Source of the DNA: JAPPHA01 sp963662815
GTDB lineage: Bacteria; Pseudomonadota; Alphaproteobacteria; Rhodobacterales; Rhodobacteraceae
NCBI GenBank assembly: GCA_963662815.2
Contig: CAXXWA010000010.1
Span: 137,220 to 201,219 of the forward strand
DNA: 64,000 nt
Direction: 5' to 3'
The notes beneath the pieces are model-generated. The model saw only the letters and a program-made list of their open reading frames with translations. It did no database searches and was not told the origin of the DNA. Within the stretch, counting starts at the first letter, position 1, and every line of letters begins with the position of its first letter. Positions 55,987-64,000 of the stretch are shown here, piece by piece. A program made the translations under genes and the position numbers.

Positions 55987-57045
55987 CCGGTGCCGGTGCG
56001 ACTTGCCGTTGTCCGCGACCTGCAGCCGCCGCCGGCAGCGGCCGCAGCACGGAAGGCCCGCCAGAAGCGCCTTGCCGGCGCGCGGCGCCCCCCGGTTCCC
56101 GACGGCGTTCGCCTCGATCACCCTCCGGTTCCTCTCGCACTCGTCCCAGCCGGTGCAGCCTTCGTGGCGGTCGCGCAGGAGAACCGACCATTCGTCCTCG
56201 GGCTTCATGATCCCTCCGCGCATCTTCCTGGTCCCTCCGGCGTCAACCGTCACCTCCTGCCGCCGCCGCCCGCACACGCAGGCGCCCGCGCAGGTCGGGT
56301 TGCGGAGCATCGAGGCCAGCGTCGAGTCGCGCGGAACCCGCCACGCGACCCCGGCCCGCCCGAGATCGCGGACCGGGATCCTGATGCCGCGCCTGCGGAA
56401 CCGGAGATGGACCTGGCGGATGCTCCGCAGTTCGCGGAACTTCCGGAACACCATGTCGATCGCGTCGCGCCGGTGCTGGTCCGGCGTCTTCGCGATGCTG
56501 TGGCGGTCGACCTTCTCGAAGCCGGCCGGAAGGTGCAGGAACAGCTCCCCGCGCCCGGCCAGCGCCTCGCGGCTCTCCAGCGACCGCTGGCGGAAGATCG
56601 CAAGCTCCATGTCGGCGAACTGCCCCTTGATCCCGAGGAAGGCCCTGTCGTCGGCTGCCGCCGGATCGTGGATCCGGTCGCGGTCGCCGACCAGGCAGCC
56701 GACCACGGCGCAGATCTCCAGGAGCGCGTGCCAGTCCCGTCCGTTCCGGGAAAATCTCGAGACCTCAAGCCCGAGAACCGCGCCGACGCGGCCGCGCGAA
56801 ACCTCCTGCTTGAGCCGCTCGCATCCCTTGCGCCCACCGGACGCCGATCCCGACACCCCGAGATCGGCATCGATCGTGACGATCCGCTCGGACGGCCAGC
56901 CCAGCGCCAGCGCATGATCGCGCAGCGCATGCTGCCGGCTGGTCGATTCCCTGTTCTCCAGCACCTGGCGCGTCGATGACTGACGCACGCAGACCACCGC
57001 GAGGCGGTCAAGGTGGCGGGCGCCGATCTTCCCCCTGCCGTTCAT
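55987..57045 (-). pseudogene. Serine recombinase, N-terminal part of a split gene
   Basis: Large serine recombinase. Resolvase domain: LAVVCVRQSSTRQVLENRES (the VRQSS serine is the nucleophile), GVSGSASGGRKGCERL, and VGAVLGLEVSRFSRNGRDWH. The recombinase domain (PF07508-like) covers the middle, with IRQVHLRFRRRGIRI and MLRNPTCAGACVCG. The zinc ribbon starts AGLPCCGRCRRRLQVADNGK. Start ATG 57045 has GAGGGGAGCGACG upstream. The rest is at 42116-42769. Together with the two small genes upstream it probably formed its own integrative element. Confidence 0.88.
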
Positions 57046-57202
57046 CGTCGCTCCCCTCGGTCGCAACCCGCGTCATCAGCCGGGCCAGCTCCGTCACGAG
57101 CGCCGCCCGGCCGGCCTCCGGAAACCTCTTCCACCTGTCGATCCGGTCCTGCCACTCCAGCAGCGCCAGCAGCGCCAGTTCCGTCTCCTCCCGCGATCCC
57201 AA
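57008..57202 (-). CDS. Small hypothetical protein upstream of the serine recombinase
   Basis: About 64 residues from TTG 57202 with GGAGG upstream. LALLALLEWQDRIDRWKRFP and EAGRAALVTELARLMTRVA form two amphipathic helices, and the protein ends ERQGEDRRPPP. Its 3' end overlaps the recombinase start by about 38 bases. Small genes of this kind sit between DUF5372-like genes and recombinases in similar elements, as far as I recall. The start codon choice is uncertain. Confidence 0.55.
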   Translation of the reverse strand: MGSREETELALLALLEWQDRIDRWKRFPEAGRAALVTELARLMTRVATEGSDDERQGEDRRPPP

Positions 57203-57480
57203 GACGCGCCTCCATCGATTCCGCCAGATCCGCCAGGGCATGCATGTCATGCAATCGCCCGCGCAGGGGGACGGAATCGGGGTCCACGGGATCCAGGGTC
57301 GTCCAGTTCGCTGGAACCTCGAACCGGACGCCGTCGGCCAGCTCGAGGCGAAGATGCAGTCCGCCCGCCGCACGGCGGCGGCGCATCAGGACCGTGGCTT
57401 CCTGCCCGTCATGGGGATGCCTGTGCCTCCGGATACGGACGGATTCCGGCGGAATTGCCGAAAATGCAGCATCCGCAGGG
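57042..57480 (-). pseudogene. DUF5372-like protein, 5' end cut by an IS4-type fragment
   Basis: SVRIRRHRHPHDGQEATVLM, then GGLHLRLELADGVRFEVPAN and WTTLDPVDPDSVP resemble DUF5372-type proteins (H-P-H/F-x-G-x-E ... L-P-A-x-W-T). The start is missing because the fragment at 57491-57968 abuts it. The frame runs on antiphase through the next small gene to 57042, so its natural stop may also be gone. Confidence 0.45.
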
Positions 57481-57490
57481 GGGATTCCTG

Positions 57491-57968
57491 CAAGACTTCC
57501 AAACATGTCATCGCGGTGGACGAATTCCACGGCAGGACCGAACGCGGCGTCCGCCAGGAACCCTGCGCCCATTTCAACCTCATCGCCATGGCACGCCTGT
57601 TCTCCAGCCAGGGCGACAGCCTCCTCGACGACATGCACGAAGGCGACCTGCCGAAGAGGCGGACGAACTTCTCCAACGCGCTGGCCATGCTCGCAATCAA
57701 CCTCGAGGAGATGATCCTGGCCCAGACCGCGGCCCTGGCCGACGCCGTCGGGCGCATGGCGGACTCGATCCTCGCGGTCAGGGCGCGGCTGCGGCCGGGA
57801 CGGTCGTTCCCGCGCCGCTCGCGAAAACCGGTCGGAAAGTGGAGCCGCAAGCGAGAGCAGACCGCGTAGCCCGAAACCCGCCGTCCGGACCGGAAAGGGG
57901 CACGGCAGCCCCGAACCGCTCGCGCAGCCTTAAGGAAACGACGCCGAAACGTTAAGGAAATGCCATTG
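57491..57968 (+). mobile_element. IS4-type DUF4338 element, right-end fragment
   Basis: It matches 52853-53324: the last 126 codons of the IS4-type transposase (TSKHVIAVDEFHGRTERGV, ending KWSRKREQTA at 57869) and the right terminal repeat GAAATGCCATTG. The DUF4338 domain and most of the catalytic domain are absent. It shows that the element was present in more than one copy. Confidence 0.85.
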
Positions 57969-58724
57969 GTGCGCCGTGGAAAGGCGCATTCTCCTTGCGG
58001 GTGCGAATCCCGCTCAATACCTGTCGCTCCGGTTGATAGCGACCGCAGCGGATCGTGGAGGCAACGACATGGTTTGAAGCACTGCGGACAAAAGGGCCGC
58101 CGTTGGGCGGCTCAGCGACCATGCAGGCCGGAACGTGAAGTGAACGCTGAGCAGGCCTCGAAAATCCTGATGCGGGTGGCGACCCTCCCAATGGCAGGGG
58201 AAGCCTGGCATCGGTCGGGAAGCGAGCGACAGACGCACCGACCGGATCCGCCGGGGCAGTGGCGTCGGCATGCATGGAAGATGGAGAATGCAGCAACACG
58301 GGAAGCCCTGTCGGTGGCGTGCACGCGCCAACCGGAAATCCGCAAGGACCGGTCCGGGCCGTCAGGGTGGCGGAGAGGCCCGTAGTGCTGGGGACGCCGG
58401 GCAATGCCGGTCGAGGGAAGGGGCCTCAGGTGCGGAAGGACGCGGAAAGGAGGAACGCCTGCGGGAGTGGCTCTGCCTATTGCCCCGCCTTGAGGGCAGA
58501 GACTTCGGAACGCGTCACATGCGGAAGCGAAGGGGTCGGACCCAGACGGTTCGACGCTGCCGGGGCGTTGACAGGCCCGGCGGCACACCGGAAACGACGC
58601 GGGAGGCAGGAAGGCTGGCGTGCAGCGGTCTTGGGCACCGGACCAGCCGGCTCCTCCCTCCCACGACCCGTTCCGGTGGTCCGTGTGCGAGGTGCATGAT
58701 CCCACCGGAGAGCCCGGTGCGGTA
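57969..58724 (+). other. Group II intron remnant (5' part)
   Basis: It begins GTGCGCC, fitting the group II 5' boundary GUGYG, and folds at once (GCGCC-GTGGAAA-GGCGC). Translation of 58360-58440 gives AERPVVLGTPGNAGRGKGPQ, the very characteristic leader of LtrA-type reverse transcriptases. Only a short further stretch follows (MRKRRGRT) and no RT active site (YADD) remains. The sequence stops at the RIT element at 58725. Either the catalytic part is deleted or it lies beyond the RIT, outside the window. Confidence 0.65.
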
Positions 58725-58753
58725 TGTGGCGATCTCAACTATGTGGCGAAGTC

Positions 58754-60603
58754 GTAATAGGGGCAACTTTCCGGGAATTGCGGCAGGATTCAGGGGATTC
58801 CCCCGCGAATCGTTTTGTGATTCCAAGGGGGCATGGATGATTCGGAAACAGGTCGCCAGGCGGTTGCCGGCCTTGCAGCGCTCAGGTCGGAGCTCTCGGC
58901 CATCCGGGCCCTGCTCGCCGAGAGGGACGCGCAACTCGACGACCTTGCCGGCCAGCTTGCCGATAGGGACGCGCAGCTTGCCGAGCAGGACAGGCGGCTC
59001 GCCGGGCAGGCCGAGCGGATCCGGGAGCTCGAGGACGAGATCAGGCGGCTGAAGAAGCTCCCGCGCCGTCCGGACCTGAAGCCGAACAGCCCCGGCGCGT
59101 CGGACGCGGACGCGGACGGCTCGTCGCCGGGCTCCTCCGGGTCCGGAGACCCGGAGAAGAGGAAAAGGAAGAAGGGCCGCGGCCCGCGGCGGCGGAACCC
59201 GAACCTGCGCCGCCGCGAGGAGACCGTGAGCCTCGGGAACGTGCCCGAGGGCGCGGTGCACAAGGGCTGCCAGGACCACACGGTCCGCGACATCGTGCTC
59301 CATGCCGAGGAGGTCACGTACCGCTGCGAGGTGTGGGAGTTTCCCGACGGCTCCCGGCATGTGGCGCCGCTGCCGCCGGGGGCGGCGGCGGGACGCGAGC
59401 AGTTCGGCCCCTGCGTCAAGGCCCTGGCGATCATGCTGTACCACCAGTGCCAGTCGACGGCGGGACGGATCGCGGAAATGCTCAACGTGATCGGCCTGGA
59501 CATCTCCGAGCGCCAGGTCGGGCGCTTCCTGAACGCGGACGCCGGGGGCATCGCCGGGGAGCAGGAGGAGGTGCTGCGGGCCGGCCTGGAGACCGCGGCG
59601 TGGATCAACGTCGACGACACCGGCGCCCGCCACAAGGCCGAGAACGGCTATTGCACGGCGATCGGCAACGATCTCTTCGTGCACTTCCGGTCGACCGGCT
59701 CGAAGAGCCGCCTCGACTTCCTCGAGCATCTCTGCGCAGGAGAGGAAGCGTACACCTTAAACAGCGCCGCGCTCGACTACATGCGGAAGCGGAACCTGTC
59801 GGGGAAGGTGATCGACCTTCTGGCCGGCCACGAGCGGCGGCGCTTCGGCGACGGCGACGGCTGGCGGGCCCATCTCGAGGCGCTGGGCATTGCCGGGATG
59901 ACGGTGTCGCCGGACCCGGCGAAGATCGCCACGGAGGGCGCCCTCTGGGGAACGATCTGCGATGCGGGACGCATTGCCGGAACCGTGATCCTGAGCGACG
60001 ACGCCGGGCAGTTCAACGTCGGCGACCTCCACGCGCTCTGCTGGCTCCACGCCGAGCGGAACATCGCCAAGCTGAACGGAAGCGCCCCGTACCAGCATGA
60101 ACGGGTCGACGGGGTGCTTGACAGGGTATGGAGGCTCTACCGCAGCCTCTGCCGCTACCGGAAGCGTCCCACTCCGCTTCGCAAGCTCGTCATGCAGCGG
60201 CGGTTCGACCGGATCTTCGGCACGGCCGCCGGCTACGCCAGCCTCGACCGGCTGCTCGAAAGGCTGGCGGCGAACCGGGACGAGCTCCTGCGCGTGCTCG
60301 ACCGTCCGGAGACGCCGCTCCACACCAACAGGGTCGAGAACGACATCCGGGACTACGTCACCCGGCGCAAGGTCTCGTTCGGGACGCGGAGCGATGCCGG
60401 GCGGGCGGCGCGCGATGCCTATATCGGAGCGAAGAAGACCTGCGGGAAGCTCGGCGTGCCGTACTGGGACTACCTGAGGAGCCGCCTCGGCGTTGCCGGC
60501 GCTCCCGAAGTGCCGAGGCTCGCCGACCTCGTCAGGCAGCGCGCCGCAGCCTGACACGCCCCCTCGGGCCCGGCGGCAATTCCCGGAAAGTTGCCCCTAT
60601 TAC
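58754..60603 (+). mobile_element. IS66-like element with a single transposase gene, complete
   Basis: The element is 1850 bases long with ends GTAATAGGGGCAACTTTCCG and the matching complement. The 8-base duplication GCGAAGTC lies at 58746-58753 and 60604-60611. It has no tnpA or tnpB, like the ISBst12 subgroup. It inserted in the left terminal region of the RIT element. An older end remnant lies at 38637-38841. Confidence 0.92.
58833..60554 (+). CDS. IS66-like transposase (single-gene type)
   Basis: This protein has 573 residues. Residues 1-75 form a heptad-rich coiled coil (ALLAERDAQLDDLAGQLADR and similar). A Ser/Asp/Gly linker and a basic stretch (KRKRKKGRGPRRR) follow. A DDE core comes after: AWINVDDTGARHKAENGYCT (D), VILSDDAGQFNVGDLHALCW (D) and LHTNRVENDIRDYVTRRKVS (E). 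The end reads ADLVRQRAAA. The frame is intact and the ends are perfect, so it may be active. Start ATG 58833 lies about 80 bases inside the element. Confidence 0.9.
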   Translation: MDDSETGRQAVAGLAALRSELSAIRALLAERDAQLDDLAGQLADRDAQLAEQDRRLAGQAERIRELEDEIRRLKKLPRRPDLKPNSPGASDADADGSSPGSSGSGDPEKRKRKKGRGPRRRNPNLRRREETVSLGNVPEGAVHKGCQDHTVRDIVLHAEEVTYRCEVWEFPDGSRHVAPLPPGAAAGREQFGPCVKALAIMLYHQCQSTAGRIAEMLNVIGLDISERQVGRFLNADAGGIAGEQEEVLRAGLETAAWINVDDTGARHKAENGYCTAIGNDLFVHFRSTGSKSRLDFLEHLCAGEEAYTLNSAALDYMRKRNLSGKVIDLLAGHERRRFGDGDGWRAHLEALGIAGMTVSPDPAKIATEGALWGTICDAGRIAGTVILSDDAGQFNVGDLHALCWLHAERNIAKLNGSAPYQHERVDGVLDRVWRLYRSLCRYRKRPTPLRKLVMQRRFDRIFGTAAGYASLDRLLERLAANRDELLRVLDRPETPLHTNRVENDIRDYVTRRKVSFGTRSDAGRAARDAYIGAKKTCGKLGVPYWDYLRSRLGVAGAPEVPRLADLVRQRAAA

Positions 60604-60661
60604 GCGAAGTCTGTCGAAATCCCTGAAAGGATAGGAATTGTCGATGAAGATCGCCACATAG

Positions 60662-61687
60662 TCAGGGTGCTTGCAACGCCGCCAGAAAGGCCATGAGTTC
60701 GCTGTCGGCATGCCAGTTCGGCGTATCGATTTGTTCCGGGTTCTTTTCGTCTCTGGCGCATGTCTGCAAGGCCTTCGCCTTCATTTCGAGATCCACTTCT
60801 GCATAGCGGTTGGTTGTGGACAGGGACACGTGACCCAGCCACGCCCGGATCGTGTTGATGTCGACGCCGGCGCGAAGAAGATGGACGGCTGTGGCATGCC
60901 GCACCGTATGAGGGCTGACCCGTTTGTCGCGCAGAGAGGGTATGGTTTCGGCGGCCTTCTTCGCGGTTCGGACGACGAGTCCGTGAACGCCGTAGCGGGC
61001 AATCGGACGCCCGTGGACATTCAGGAAGACGGGCAGGTCACGCGGGCCGTCGATCCGGGGTCCGAGCAATTCGCGAAGCCTGTCGGCGGTGTGGCGCCAC
61101 AGGGGACAGGTCCGGATCTTGCGCCCTTTTCCATCGAGTCGGACGGACAGAAAATCAACCGCCAGATCCCCGACGGTGACCCCGGCGGCTTCGGAAGCCC
61201 GCGCTCCAGTGTTGCAGGGAAACAGCAGGAGCGCATAGTCGCGCCTCCCCTGCGCGCGGGACCGGTCGGGAGCCGAGAGCATGGCATCGATTTCGGGTTT
61301 CTCGAGACAGGTCATGGCCGGGATGGCAGTCCGGCGCGCCGGAATGGCCTGGATGGCCGATGCGTGATCGACAAGTTCGGGAACCTGCCCCGCGATGAAC
61401 CGGAACAGCGAGTGCAGCGCCGTGAGACGCAGATTGCGTGTGGAGGTGGCATTTCCGCGCTCATGTTCAAGGTGGTCGAGAAAGCCGCGGACAACGGCCG
61501 CATCGGTTTGCTCGACCGTGACGTGAACGGGGTCCGTGCCATGATGTTCGGCCAGGCATCGGAACAGCAGGCGAATGGTGTCGCGATGGCTTTTCCGGGT
61601 GTTGGGGCTCAGGTTGCGGTCTGCGCCGATCTCCTCGAAGAAGAACCGGCGCACAAAGAGCCCGATCGAATGTTGTGGTTCAAGCAT
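60662..61687 (-). CDS. ritC: Tyrosine recombinase, third gene of the RIT trio
   Basis: This protein has 341 residues from ATG 61687 (MLEPQHSIGLFVRRFFFEEI), overlapping the stop of the second gene by 8 bases. The N-terminal SAM-like core-binding domain spans residues 1-100. Catalytic residues: TGARASEAAGV (Arg I), SPHTVRHATAVHLL (H-x-x-R), AWLGHVSLSTTNRYAEVDLE (His/Tyr). The full R-H-R-Y set is present. The frame is open 30 bases further upstream. Confidence 0.88.
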   Translation of the reverse strand: MLEPQHSIGLFVRRFFFEEIGADRNLSPNTRKSHRDTIRLLFRCLAEHHGTDPVHVTVEQTDAAVVRGFLDHLEHERGNATSTRNLRLTALHSLFRFIAGQVPELVDHASAIQAIPARRTAIPAMTCLEKPEIDAMLSAPDRSRAQGRRDYALLLFPCNTGARASEAAGVTVGDLAVDFLSVRLDGKGRKIRTCPLWRHTADRLRELLGPRIDGPRDLPVFLNVHGRPIARYGVHGLVVRTAKKAAETIPSLRDKRVSPHTVRHATAVHLLRAGVDINTIRAWLGHVSLSTTNRYAEVDLEMKAKALQTCARDEKNPEQIDTPNWHADSELMAFLAALQAP

Positions 61688-62495
61688 CGTTGGTCTCCTT
61701 TTCATCGATGCGCGCATAACGCGCGAAGCGCTGCGAAGCCTCCTCGAGGAGGTCGGGGGTCATGGGCAGACAGGCCTGCGTGCCGGAGAGATTGACGTGA
61801 CCGAGACAGGTCGACAGCAGCGGCAGGCAGGTTTGGACGTCGACGCCTTCGCGGTGCCAGGCCACCAGTCGGTGGACGGCGAAAGCGTGTCGAGCGTCGT
61901 GGAGCCGTGGTTTGCGGCAAGACCCCGGCGGTCCATGGACGTCGGCATGTTTCCGCAAACGGGCGAACGCACTTTCCAGCTGCCTGAGCGGGATTGGCAA
62001 GCCTTCGGATGTCGCAAGGAAAGCCGAGTGCACGCCGGCGGGCATCGGCAAATCCCGGCGTTCGCTGGAATGCTCCGACAAGGCGTCGGCGAGCGCGGCA
62101 CCGATGGGGACCAGACGCGACATGAAGAACCTGGTGTTGTTGATCGACAGGACGCGCTCGCCAAGGTCCACGTCGCACCAGCGCATCCGCAGCCCTTCGC
62201 CGGGACGAAGGCCGGCCCCGTGCAAAACCAGGAACAGGGTCCGAACGGTCGACTGCCACAAGGGGTGGCGGCGATCCTGCAAGATCTCGGTGGCATCGAG
62301 AATGCGCTGCAATTCTTCGCGGGAATGGATTTTGGGCGTGAACGACCGGCGGACACGGGGCCGCTGCGAGGGAAGCGGGCAGGCAGCGAGGTGTCCCCGG
62401 CTCGCGAGCCAGGCAAAGAACCCGCGGAGCGACCCGTCCTTGCGTTCCCGCCATGGTGTCGGCGGGCCCGTGCCGCGACAGAAGGCCTGGGCCAT
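61680..62495 (-). CDS. ritB: Tyrosine recombinase, second gene of the RIT trio, catalytic Tyr replaced
   Basis: ATG 62495 gives 271 residues, but protein-like sequence in the same frame continues upstream (LFEATEACIALRRSLGAVF, then ARILRSFARTPGDIP) to about 62630 without ATG, GTG or TTG. The normal start has therefore been lost or lies behind a frameshift. Catalytic set: GAGLRPGEGLRMRW (Arg), LHDARHAFAVHRLV (H-x-x-R), LGHVNLSGTQACLPMTP. Where the nucleophilic tyrosine is expected there is Cys (TGT). It is probably inactive, or it plays an accessory role. Confidence 0.75.
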   Translation of the reverse strand: MAQAFCRGTGPPTPWRERKDGSLRGFFAWLASRGHLAACPLPSQRPRVRRSFTPKIHSREELQRILDATEILQDRRHPLWQSTVRTLFLVLHGAGLRPGEGLRMRWCDVDLGERVLSINNTRFFMSRLVPIGAALADALSEHSSERRDLPMPAGVHSAFLATSEGLPIPLRQLESAFARLRKHADVHGPPGSCRKPRLHDARHAFAVHRLVAWHREGVDVQTCLPLLSTCLGHVNLSGTQACLPMTPDLLEEASQRFARYARIDEKETNDA

Positions 62496-62639
62496 TTCCG
62501 GGTCGATGCCCTGGACAGGGATATCACCCGGAGTCCGGGCAAAGGACCGAAGGATCCGCGCATCCGAGGAGAAGACCGCCCCCAGAGACCGACGCAGGGC
62601 AATGCAGGCTTCCGTGGCTTCGAACAGGGTCGTTTCAGG

Positions 62640-63868
62640 CCTCCGAGATCCTCGAAGGCAACCCGGCGCAGCATGGACAGGTTGACCTTGGCATATATGC
62701 GGGTCGTGTCGGGGTCGCGGTGACCGAGGTGGTCGCCGACCTCTTTGACGCTTAACCCCGACTCCGGAAGATTGCGGGCGCAGGCATGACGCAGGCCGTG
62801 GGGCCCCCGACCCTTCGGGGGGTGTCCCCGTTCAGGGAAGTGGCGTTCAACCGCATTGCACGGTCCACCTGACGACAGGGGCGTGAACGGCGCCCGCAGC
62901 CTCAAGAACACAGCCCGACTTTCCGATCCAGGTCGGACTTCACGCAGATGCCGCGCAATCGCGTTGCCGATCCGGGCAATCAGGGGCGCCTCCGCATGAT
63001 TGCCGCCCTTGGAACGCACAAACCGGATTCGATTGCGCCTCCAGTCGATGTCATCGATGCACAACCGGCGGACTTCGCCGGAACGCACACCGTAGATGGA
63101 CAACAGCAGAAGGATGGCGTGATCCCGGATCGCTGCCGGGCTGTCATCGCCGGTTGCGGCGAGCATCTGCCCGACGGTTTCCCATGTCGGACCCTTCGGC
63201 AACGTCTCGTGACGGTTGATGCGGGGGGCAAGGAGGGTCCGTGCGAGACCGGGCCGCACAGCACCTTGATCTTCACAGCATGAGAACCAGGCCCGCAGGA
63301 AGCTGACCGACCGGCTCGGCGAACGGCGATTCCAACTGTACGCCATTCGCTGATGGAACACATCGACATCGGCGGGCCGGGTCGCCTCCGGAAACCGCCC
63401 CCGCTGCTCGAGGTCTTTGAGGAACCTGGTGATCTGCCATCTCGCCGGCTGGCAGGTGGCATCAGACAGCCGGTTCCGTTCTCTCCGGTGAGCAATGAAC
63501 TCATGCAGCATGGTTTCGCAACGGTGCGGCAGGCCAGCAGGTTCTGGCCGAAGACGGCCAAGATGACGGAGCCAATCGAGGGCCGTGGTTCGGAAATGGT
63601 TGCAGGCATGTCGGCTCGATTCGGCCCGGCACCGCGCCGCATGGCGGGAAGCCATCTCCCGGACCTCATCAATGCTGAAACCGTGATCAGCGGGCCAGCG
63701 GTCAAGCTCGACGGCCACCCTGAGACTGGTTCGGGCTTCCTTGACGAGCGTGGCGTGCGCAACGCCTTGAGCAGCTCGTTTGACCAGGCAGGCGGTACGC
63801 TCGTCGGCCAACGGGCCGTCACGGTGACGGCGAACAACCTTCGGATATGTGAATAACGTTTCGAACAT
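62640..63868 (-). CDS. ritA: Tyrosine recombinase, first gene of the RIT trio
   Basis: ATG 63868 has a strong ribosome site (AAGGAGG). MFETLFTYPKVVRRHRDGPL opens a protein with family similarity for about 410 residues. Catalytic set: LSIYGVRSGEVRRLCIDDI (Arg), GPHGLRHACARNLPES (H-x-x-R), HLGHRDPDTTRIYAKVNLSM (His/Tyr), all present. Similarity ends near 62640 (VAFEDLGGLK), but the frame stays open to 61760, antiphase through the second gene; the expected stop is missing. The 3' limit given here is the end of the conserved part. Confidence 0.8.
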
Positions 63869-64000
63869 GGCGCACCTCCTTGTGAAAGGTACCTCCATGT
63901 TCATCCTGAACCATGTGGCAAAGTCTCCGCCGAACACGCGGAGATTCAATCGCTCACAGCGACTTCGCCACATAGTTGAGATCGCCACACTGTTAAGCAG

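Larger units (their letters stand above)
58725..63989 (-). mobile_element. RIT element (recombinase in trio), interrupted by an IS66-like element
   Basis: Three consecutive tyrosine recombinase genes on the minus strand lie between perfect 29-base inverted repeats (58725-58753 and 63961-63989; core TGTGGCGATCTCAACTATGT). Shorter related copies occur inside each end (about 60649-60657 and 63908-63920). A hairpin CTCCGC-CGAACAC-GCGGAG lies within the right end. This is the layout of RIT elements. Without the IS66-like insert it is about 3.4 kb. Confidence 0.82.

Noticed and set aside
57008..57638. 198-codon minus-strand frame 57042-57638 as one gene
   Set aside because: The first 50 or so codons are antisense to the IS4-type fragment; only the part below about 57480 looks like a native protein.
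61760..62640. Continuation of the first RIT recombinase frame to 61760
   Set aside because: This part is antiphase to the second recombinase and shows no similarity; it reflects a lost stop codon.

Overview
The window is GC-rich DNA with a dense load of insertion sequences. It looks like the chromosome of an alphaproteobacterium. That is an inference from a UvrC/pteridine-reductase-like SDR neighbourhood, DinB with an N-terminal zinc ribbon, an L36 of the alphaproteobacterial short type, a periplasmic WD40-cytochrome c fusion, and LIV-type ABC operons with acyl-CoA ligases. There is no 16S or other taxonomic marker, so no genus is proposed.

Layout. 1-4.7 kb: housekeeping genes on the minus strand (uvrC 5' part, SDR reductase, small zinc-ribbon membrane protein, clpB). 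5.3-9.4 kb: IS30 debris, a DUF4160/DUF2442 pair with the first gene broken, an IS30 copy split by an IS110 element, and a hipA-like tail. 9.4-10.1 kb: pyrF. 10.1-17.3 kb: an accessory locus with three copies of an AAA-ATPase/ankyrin gene (one intact, one decayed, one cut off), an AAA-ATPase with a nuclease-like C-terminus and an in-frame stop, a decapitated HNH nuclease, one IS30 and one MITE-like IS30 derivative. 18.2-19.2 kb: an IS5-type element inside a ribbon-helix-helix-like gene. 19.3-35.2 kb: core genes (dinB, N-formylglutamate amidohydrolase, tRNA-Val, rpmJ, an MBL hydrolase, a complete branched-chain-type ABC transporter bracketed by two acyl-CoA ligase genes, mutL, and a WD40-cytochrome c protein). 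35.7-64 kb: almost only mobile DNA.

The mobile half can be taken apart exactly. A serine recombinase gene (57045 down to 42116) is split by an IS21 element (42777-55986). That IS21 carries an antisense DUF3991/TOPRIM gene. The TOPRIM gene is split by an IS30 (45991-55680). The IS30 holds an IS4-type element (47192-53324) and an ISAs1-type element (53339-55487). The IS4-type element holds another ISAs1 copy (47359-49508) and an IS110 (about 49561-51033). At most junctions the target duplication is visible, and removing each insert restores an open reading frame.

Both the ISAs1-type and the IS4-type transposases carry an N-terminal DUF4338 domain, the family of DruA from Druantia anti-phage systems. 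To the left of the nest lie an IS66 element whose methylase and tnpC genes face its tnpB and tnpA genes, and a 2.5 kb unclassified element with perfect ends. To the right lie a group II intron remnant and a recombinase-in-trio (RIT) element interrupted by a single-gene IS66-like element.
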